A DNA stretch of 64,000 nucleotides from Medicago truncatula (lineage: Eukaryota > Streptophyta > Magnoliopsida > Fabales > Fabaceae), in contig NC_053044.1 of the NCBI RefSeq assembly GCF_003473485.1, positions 50,756,091-50,820,090 of the forward strand, read 5' to 3'. Under the pieces are notes generated by a model. That model saw only the letters and a program-made list of their open reading frames with translations. It had not been told where the DNA came from and made no database searches. Positions 56,951 through 64,000 of this stretch are shown piece after piece. The position numbers and the translations under genes are program-made. Positions within the stretch are counted from its first letter, which is position 1, and the number at the start of each line of letters is the position of its first letter.

Positions 56951-59072
56951 CAGGCCGGTTGTATTGCATTTGATATTGAGATCTTTGAAGTTGTCTTTGG
57001 AAAGCCCCATACCACCCGTGAAGTGGCTTATCATAACATTCATCACACCTACTTACGCAACTCTTACTTCTTTCATTGGTGGCCTTTTTTGAGTGAAAAT
57101 ATAAGTATCAAACAATTAGGTAAACATTAAAAATACTCGAGCAAAAACGGTTTAAATGTGTCATTGGTCCCTGCACTTTCATCAGATTTTGGCATTGGTC
57201 CCTGCAATTTTTTTTGTTTGGCATTGGTCCCTGCACTTTGTAAAAATATTGGTATTGGTCCCTCTGTTAACTTTCTGTTAAAACAAAAAACACAAAACCA
57301 ACGGAGTGCCACGCACGTGGCCCAATCATTTCACGCCATGTGGCACCAATATCAATATTTTTACAAAGTGCAGGGACCAATACCAATATTTTTTACAAAG
57401 TGCAGGGACCAATACCAATAGTTTTGTGTTTTTTTTTAACAGAAAGTTAATAGAGGGACCAATACCAATATTTTTACAAAGTGCAGGGACCAATTCCAAA
57501 CAAAAAAAAGTGTAGGGACCAATGCCAAAATCTGATGAAAGTGCAAGGACTAAAGGCATATTTAAACAAAAAAAAAAACAGATTAAGAACGCACCCCATT
57601 GAATTCAGTTGACGGTAGTAGTGCATTATCAATTTCTTGATGATGATACCCTGCTTTCAGCTTCCTATAACCATTCTTAGGCCACTTAAACTTAGAGATG
57701 GATTCCACGGAACTAAAAAATCCAGAGAGACTGGCTACCTTATGCAGAGGACCAGAAGAATCATTAGAGGACGTTGATTGTTGCACATCATCCAAAACGG
57801 CGATCTTCCAAGAACTAATATCAACATCAGCACTAGCCACCCTGCGATGTCCATGCTGTTTCTCCTCCTCCATCGCTCTAAATGAATTTGCATCACTTAA
57901 TTGTGGATTTTCACCGTCTCTACAAGTACATTTAAGGGGAGGTTTGCCACCAGCAGACGGCATTGGCATCCCTGAAAGAAATGACGCTAGCTCATTTCGC
58001 TCTCCTTCATCCAGCGACACCCAAGGCGGAGACACCTTGTTGCTACCTAAAGGCACTGACTCTTGCAGTTGTAACAAATGCTCCACTTTTGAAACCTTGC
58101 CATCAATAGCCACAAGGAAATCTTGGTGCCTATTTCTAGTATCATTACTCGAGCTTTTGCTATAACTTGATCTGACTGCCCGTTGAAACTCATCTAACTG
58201 CACTTCCAACCCAAATTCAACAGCGTAATCATTATCATTGTCACTACTCTCTTTAGGCTTTGTTTGCGAGTTTGGAGGGGAGGGCTTTGGGGGGGGTTAA
58301 CTTTTCTTCATAATACTAAACCCTCCTCGTTTGGGAAACTAAAAAAATTGTAGTGGAGGAGGGTTTTGGAGGGTTTATATGAATTCTTCAAATTTAATCT
58401 ATGTTGTTATATTATTTTTTAAAATTAAAAATATATTAATCATATGCATTAATTTATATCATTCTCTAAAAAAAACTACTCTTTTAAATTTTTTGAAAGA
58501 TTTCTCCATTTTCCCTCATATTTTCCACCCCTCAAAGCCTTCCCTTCCCTTCCCCTCCCTTCCCTTCTGAACTCGCAAACAAAGCCTTAATGACTGCAGG
58601 TTAGATGTGTATTGATTTAATGTTAGTTCATGACCTAATTCAAAATATTCATATGTGCATTGAATTGAATTTCAGCTCTAAGATGAAATGAATTACCTGC
58701 AATTTAGCGGTGCCGAGGGCGGTATGAAGATCTCTGCGGAGTTCAACAGAGTTCCAAGGGCTGGATGCATCTTTGACGGCGTGAATCCATGTCCTATAAA
58801 TAGATTCTACCCTTCAAGCACACAAATCATAGCTATTCAATAACGAGAAAAACATCAAAATTCATCAAGCTTATAAATTTAATAATAATTCAATTGAAAA
58901 AGAATAAATGGGTTTGAATTTCTACGTAATGGAATTAATTAAAAGAGAAAAACAAATATAGAATTAAATAAAAATGAATGTAATAATAATAAAACCTGTC
59001 TGCAGATTCTTGAACTTCTTCGGCGGCGTTAAAGAAAGGATCTTTTTCCCAACGATCAAAACTTGACGCCAT
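56909..59072 (-). CDS. Syntaxin-6 N-domain protein without a visible SNARE motif
   Basis: Minus-strand exons 59072-58996, 58811-58697, 58197-57595 and 57083-56909 join in frame to about 323 residues. The fourth ends at ATTG|GTAAGC, and a few further codons in a last exon are unresolved (one candidate begins after ATGCAG near 56450; reading on gives GKL and a stop at 56900-56898). Residues 1-75 match the syntaxin-6 N-terminal domain (SFDRWEKDPFFNAAEEVQES, SIYRTWIHAVKDASSPWNS, EFQRAVRSSY). The middle (~75-260) is polar and low-complexity. The end has ERSKSCVSRCDECYDK, HGWYGAFQRQLQRSQYQMQY and a membrane span VQLTVWIVIILCFI. No 60-residue Q-SNARE heptad region is visible. Arabidopsis At1g27700 has this layout, by recollection. 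Introns 2 and 3 each contain a MITE. Confidence 0.85.
57149..57567. mobile_element. Mutator-like MITE in syntaxin intron 3
   Basis: Inverted arms GGTTTAAATGTG versus GTTTAAATATGCC share CTTGCACTTTCATCAGATTTTGG-type sequence and many TTGGTCCCTGCACTTT words. The element fills most of the 511-base intron between exons 3 and 4. Its target duplication is not clear because the right flank is an A run. Confidence 0.75.
58256..58586. mobile_element. Tourist (PIF/Harbinger) MITE in syntaxin intron 2
   Basis: The ends GGCTTTGTTTGCGAG are exact inverted repeats (58256-58270 and 58572-58586), and TTA trinucleotides flank both sides (58253-58255 and 58587-58589), the Harbinger target duplication. The interior is rich in GGAGGG and its complement. 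The element is 331 bp and lies inside intron 2. Confidence 0.85.
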
Positions 59073-60583
59073 GAAAATCTCAAATGATGGATCCAATCGC
59101 GTGCGTGGTTATTTTTAGGCGATATTGTATGTGAGCCGGTACGCCGTCGTTTTCTGATTCGCTGCTAACTACAATCTTCCGTTTCATGAACGCATAACAA
59201 CATGTTTTTTTTTTTTTTTTTGGTTACATCATATAATAACATGTTTCAACTTCGCACTTTCAAAACCAAAATCTAATCAAAAAATTATACTTATTTCTCG
59301 AGATTTCTCCTTTATGTTTTGATTCTTTTGGCAGTTTTGAACCCTAAGGCAAAAAAAAAAAGAAAATGTCACGTGGCACATCACTTAGGGTGTTACGTCA
59401 GCGTTGATCGAGTCAACAACGGACTGGGGGTCCAAAATTGCTAAAGAATCAAAACATAGGGCTGTTTTGTATTTAAATTAGTTAGGGGTCCATAACCGCA
59501 ACTTTTAAAAAGATAGGGGTCAAAATGTATTAGTTCTTGCAAAAAATAAAATAAGTATTAGTTTTTTTTTAAAGAGAAAACGAAAAAAATGTAGTATTAA
59601 TCCTATCAATTAAGCATTTTAATAAAAAATTCATAATATTATAAGAATCTCTAAAAAAAAAATAGAATTTTTTAACAAAACATAAATTTATATATTTTTT
59701 ACGGTTAAAAATTCATATTTAATTTATGTTTTGTTAAAAAATTCTAATTTTTTTTTGGAAATTATTTTACAATATTTTACACATTTTTGCACAATTTCAT
59801 TAAAAAATACAAAAATTAACTTAAAAATAGGGACCAAAAGTAGTGATTGAAAATTTTATAGGGACAAAAAGTTGAAGAAAAATTTTCAAGAGACTAAAAC
59901 GAAAATTTGATATATTTATAGGGACCAAAAACATATTTAACCCTTTATTTTTTCATGTATTTTCAGAATTGATGTAAATCTAAAAGTACCTTAGTAAATC
60001 TTGACCCAAAAAAAAATACCTTAGTAAATATTTTATTTCAAGAAGATAAATTAGTTCATCCAAATTGATATCGGTAGAGTCTTTACACATATTTTTATGG
60101 TCAAACGTTAAGGATTTCTAAGTATTTATTGAAAAAAGAAGTAATTCTTGAAAAATTTGAGAAATAAATTGAAATAATTTTAATATATAATTTATATCTT
60201 TATATATTAACACGAGCCTTTTTCTTTTTTAATGTTAATCCTTCAATCACCAAGATAAAAAGGTTTGATGATTAACACTTAATGTTTGCTCGATCTTCAT
60301 GTATGACGTAGACATGTAAAAACATATTGTCTCATTCCTTTTTTACAACTTGTAATTTAACAATGTGTATTATTCATATAATTTATTTTTGTTCATATTT
60401 TTTAACTAATATAAATATAAAAATTATTTTATAAGATGTTTTATGTATCTTGTCAAAAAAAATAAAAATGTTCTATGAATAGTTTCAAAATATCAATTTT
60501 GTATAGTTTTTTTATTATAAATAACTAAAAACATTAATGTTCAAAGTTATATAGATTAACATGTATAAAATCCTTGGACAGGT
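59073..60583. other. Spacer between the syntaxin gene and a LINE remnant
   Basis: Divergent promoter side of the syntaxin gene. A 59600-59760 segment contains a ~40-base inverted pair (AATTTTTTAACAAAACATAAATT versus AATTTATGTTTTGTTAAAAAATT). At 59830-59945 there is text like one end of a Mutator MITE (GGGACCAAAAACATATTTAACCC) without a partner end. Confidence 0.45.
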
Positions 60584-60989
60584 GCAATGCATTGGAGTAA
60601 TATGAACATAATTGATTGCAACTGGCAGAGTGTGATGCAATATATTCAAAGGCAGTGCAATGGGAACAATGATACTCATCAAATGAGTAGAATTGTCTTG
60701 AGTATCACGCAGTATATGATTTGGAAGGAAAGGAATGCCAGAAGATTTCAGGACATACATTAATCGGTTCAGAAGCTCCTTAATCAAATTAAGAAGATCG
60801 TTTACATTAGTGGGTTGAAATCTAAAAAGATGAAGAGTCTAATGTTAAGCTTGTGAGACCTTTGACTTTTGGTTGTTGTTGTGTGAGATTAACTTTTGCT
60901 CCTTGTTTTTGTGGCTTTTTGTTGCCGTGTAGTTTGTAATGACTGTTTTGGTTAATGAAAGTTATCTCTATTTACCAAAAAAAAAAAAA
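60584..60989 (+). mobile_element. LINE 3' end fragment
   Basis: The frame reads NMNIIDCNWQSVMQYIQR, MSRIVLSITQYMIWKERNAR and LLNQIKKIVYISGLKSKK, the C-terminal pattern of plant L1 ORF2 after the zinc-binding motif. One stop follows RRFQDIH. A ~120-base 3' UTR ends in an A run (60976-60989). The copy is severely 5' truncated. Confidence 0.75.
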
Positions 60990-61212
60990 TTAGAATAATA
61001 TTTTAAAATAATTTATCTATATAGTAAATATCATCGATCTGCCGGTATTTTAGGTTATCAACCCATCATCATTAAACTCTTAAAAAATAAATAATTAAAA
61101 ACGGTTTTTTTTTTGGACACATTTATTAAAAACATATGATTAAAAATAGATTACAAGTAATAAAAAGAAGTGGAGAGAAGAAATGCTGAGTAAGCTTTAG
61201 AGTGGCGCAAAG

Positions 61213-63293
61213 ATGAAGGAAGAAGAACTATGCGAGGCGGCGATTAAGGGTGAGACGGAGAAAGTAAAGTCTCTTATTGACTCCGGCGCCGACGTTACTT
61301 ATTTCGACGGCGATGGTCTCACTCCTCTTATGCACGCCGCAAAGCACGGCCATGCACCCATCCTCGACATCCTTCTCTCCGCCGGTGCTCCTTGGAACGC
61401 TCTTTCTCCTTCCAACCTCTCCGCCGGTGATTTCGCAATGCAAGAAGGTCACCAAGAAGCTTATGAGCTTCTTCTCAATGCTGGTACCAAATTCAAATCA
61501 TTCTTTATATCTAATTAACTATGCAGCCTGCCACGAAACTGACACCGACACCGACACGTCAACATCAGTAATAATTTAAGAAAATTACATAATTGAATGT
61601 AATTATACATGTCAGTGTCGCGTTTGTGTTTAACACTGACACATATTGGAACACGCCTTCCATTAGAAGTGTCGGTACTATTGAGTTACTTTGTTAGAGT
61701 AATTTTAGAAGTTCATTTTGTGTATTTTACTTTATTAGGTATTCGATCTGAATTAGTGTTGGGAACAATTGCTAGGAAGGAAAAGAAAAGCACTGATTCC
61801 GGTTATGATTATTTGGAAGATAGGGTAAGTTTTAGTGAAGATAAAGTAATGGATTCTGAGAGTAAAGCTGTGATGATGGCATGGGAGAAGCCATTGATGG
61901 AGGCTCATGCTAAAGCTGTTTGTTCTGGAGGTGGTCATGTACTCAATATTGGATTTGGAATGGGTCTTGTTGATACAGCTATACAGCAATATTCACCTGT
62001 GAAACATACTATTGTCGAGGCTCATCCTGAGGTTTATGAACGTATGCTTCGCACGGGTTGGGGCGAGAAGGAAAATGTTAAGATCATTTTTGGCCGTTGG
62101 CAAGATGTCCTGTCTCAGCTTGAAACATATGATGGTAATTGCTAACTCTTGTGTGCATAAATATCAATGTTTTATTCCGGTACATGTTTAATTGCTGCAC
62201 TAGAATTGATTGGGTTGTCTTTTTAGTGTGTACTTTGATAGAGCTATTGATAAGCATAATTTCAAATAGAATTGATTTCATAAAAGGACTAAACTTAAAT
62301 ACAATGCTTATAGTACTGTTGTTACGTTAATCTCACAAGACTGCTATTTTCTTCTCAAGTGATAGTTTTTTAGCACTCTTTCAAATTTGTTGCTTACAGT
62401 TTTACTATCTTTCAGTAAAAAAACAGCAGTAACAGGGCTTATAGCACATTACCTAAGTTTTATCTTTTGTGAAATTTATGTGGTTAGAATTTAGTTTCTA
62501 AGGGAAGTCGTTTATGTTTGGATCACTTAACTTTGAAAGCGAGTTTGATATAAAAGTAGTGTTAATTTTCTAATCCAACATAGATGCTACTTTTAATCAC
62601 TTCTAAGCTAAAATAAATTTTGTTTGAGAGAAACCAAACATGTATTTTCACTAACATCACAGTTGATAGGAAGTTAAACCAATTCTGATACAATCCATCG
62701 ATAAACCAAACACACTTATTTAATGTTAAAAGGCCGGGTAATTCTTAAGTCACACACTACTGTGAGCTATTATTTTGCAACGGTATTTGGAAATATGCAA
62801 AAGTTGTAGCTGTTTCCCAGATGCTTTCCAAGAATGTAAGTTTTACTTATGTGAAAAACATAGGGAAGGTTTTCTGTTTGTTCTTTCTGTTTGTTTGGTT
62901 GTAATGCCTGGTAATTTGTAACTGGACCGTGCTTCTAAACTCTTTGACGTGGGCCATTTGTTTTTATATTCTTTTTCAGGGATATTCTTCGACACCTACG
63001 GGGAGTACTATGACGACTTGAGAGAGTTCCACCAACATCTCCCTGTATTGTTGAAGCTGGGTGGAATATACTCTTTCTTCAATGGCCTTTGTGGTGGTAA
63101 TGCATTTTTCCATGTTGTTTACTGCCACTTGGTATCTCTTGAGCTTGAGAATATGGGGTATTCCACACAATTAATTCCATTGCCTGTTAAGGATTGTTTG
63201 GGGGAAGAAGTTTGGGAAGGTGTCAAACACAGATACTGGCAGCTTGATACATACTACCTCCCTGTTTGTCAGTCTGCAGATGACTCTGAGTGA
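61213..63293 (+). CDS. Ankyrin/RMT2-type arginine N-methyltransferase-like protein
   Basis: Three exons (61213-61483, 61739-62134, 62980-63293) join in frame to give 326 residues. Residues 1-90 contain ankyrin-type repeats (AAIKGETEKVKSLIDSGADV, GLTPLMHAAKHGHAPILDIL, FAMQEGHQEAYELLLNAG). Residues ~130-320 are a class I methyltransferase with motif I VLNIGFGMGLVDTAIQ, the acidic end of beta-2 in HTIVEAHPEVYERM, a beta-4 segment DGIFFDTYGEYYDDLREFH, and GGIYSFFNGLCGGNAFFH. This order, with ankyrin-like N-terminus and GAMT-related catalytic domain, matches yeast Rmt2, which methylates the delta-nitrogen of an arginine in ribosomal protein L12. Plant members are annotated as ankyrin or RMT2-like, with no proven substrate known to me. 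Exon 1 encodes the ankyrin part, so domain and exon borders coincide. Confidence 0.92.
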
Positions 63294-64000
63294 TTTTTAG
63301 TTTTGAATGTAGGGTCTGATTTTGTTCGCATTTTCAGAAAGATACTAACACATATTGTATTGTTGCTTGTGTAACGAATGGTATTGTAAGAGAGCAGGTA
63401 GTGTCATATTGACATCTTGAGCTTTATTTCAAAATTTTATTACATTGGGTGTACTTTGAATTTAGAAGTTGTGAGCTTATAATTATTTAAAAAAAATTAT
63501 GAGCTTACAGTCTACATGGGTCAAGAGAGTACATTGTACTTGATATTGAAGGATTTCATTTTAAAATGTTAACATGAACAAAATCTAAGCCTCCGTTTAC
63601 TTTCTAGAAATATTTCCAGTTTTCTTTACCTAAAATTCATGTTCATTTTAAATTGTTAATAAGAAGATGAAATACTCATATAGTGGAGCATTGCGATAAG
63701 GAGAAGATGGACGACAAACTATGAATAATGTATTTTCAAAAATAATTTAAACAATGTTTTGACATTTTCATAGTTTTTGGAAATGCTAGATTTGTTTTCA
63801 AATATTGTGAAAGAAAATGGTGAGGAAAATATTAAATTTATTTTCTTTTATGTTTATTAGTTGAAGTGAAAATGAAAACATGAAACATAGAAAGTAATTG
63901 GGGCCTAAGATTTCCATTCCACATTATAGGCTACAACTTGTCTCTTTCAAAGGAGTAAAATCAAAATTCTGATTTCCCTCTGTTATGCTTTTATGAAGTA
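63294..64000. other. 3' UTR and spacer at the window end
   Basis: The 3' UTR of the methyltransferase-like gene, followed by AT-rich DNA with no recognised gene. Confidence 0.4.

Noticed and set aside
56688-57092. A 134-codon plus-strand frame
   Set aside because: It is antisense to the membrane-span exon of the syntaxin-like gene and its tandem repeats, which carry recognisable protein sequence.
57698-58165. A 155-codon plus-strand frame
   Set aside because: It is the antisense shadow of syntaxin exon 3.

Overview
The window is nuclear DNA of a flowering plant, most likely a cool-season legume close to Medicago. It is AT-rich, its genes are small with short GT-AG introns, and the spaces between genes are packed with MITEs, Mutator- and hAT-type non-autonomous elements, tRNA-derived SINEs and truncated L1-type LINEs. 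The legume assignment is inferred from the repeat style and protein sequences, not from a diagnostic marker.

Eleven protein genes can be modelled. In order: a Pumilio/PUF RNA-binding protein (4890-7780, +); a GASA/snakin secreted peptide (10737-11557, -); a DUF620 protein (14908-16883, +); an ARM-repeat/TPR protein (21850-24102, +); three PRISE-type enone reductases (37067-38328, 45547-46800, 48096-49336, all +); a TGD5-like glycine-rich envelope protein (50397-52779, +); a cytochrome b5 (54090-54667, +); a syntaxin-6 N-domain protein (56909-59072, -); and an ankyrin/RMT2-type arginine methyltransferase-like protein (61213-63293, +). All but the syntaxin gene's last few codons can be spliced in frame with recognisable sites.

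The long gene-poor stretch from 24 to 37 kb and the gaps between genes hold the mobile-element load. A 5'-truncated L1 lies at about 25443-27367, a much older one at about 30880-32180, and short LINE 3' ends at 8716-9537 and about 60584-60989. Mutator-like MITEs with 9-bp target duplications lie at 2008-2455, 35226-35579 and 41743-42814; the element at 28079-28494 still carries a piece of MuDR transposase. An hAT-like element with a perfect 8-bp duplication is at 39368-40039, two related Stowaway elements are at 33637-33783 and 41578-41725, and a Tourist element sits inside a syntaxin intron. A Ty3/Gypsy LTR fossil lies near 20930-21390.

Three observations stand out. First, a foldback element (about 19535-20394) carries eight 27-bp palindromes, four per arm. 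Second, an inverted-repeat element (862-1708) is studded with TCCGGA-type palindromes. Third, the DUF620, TGD5 and syntaxin-like genes appear, from memory, to match three adjacent Arabidopsis loci, which would make the PRISE cluster, the ARM/TPR gene and cytochrome b5 insertions into, or losses from, an ancient gene block. There is no operon-like cooperation; the only functional cluster is the PRISE tandem array.
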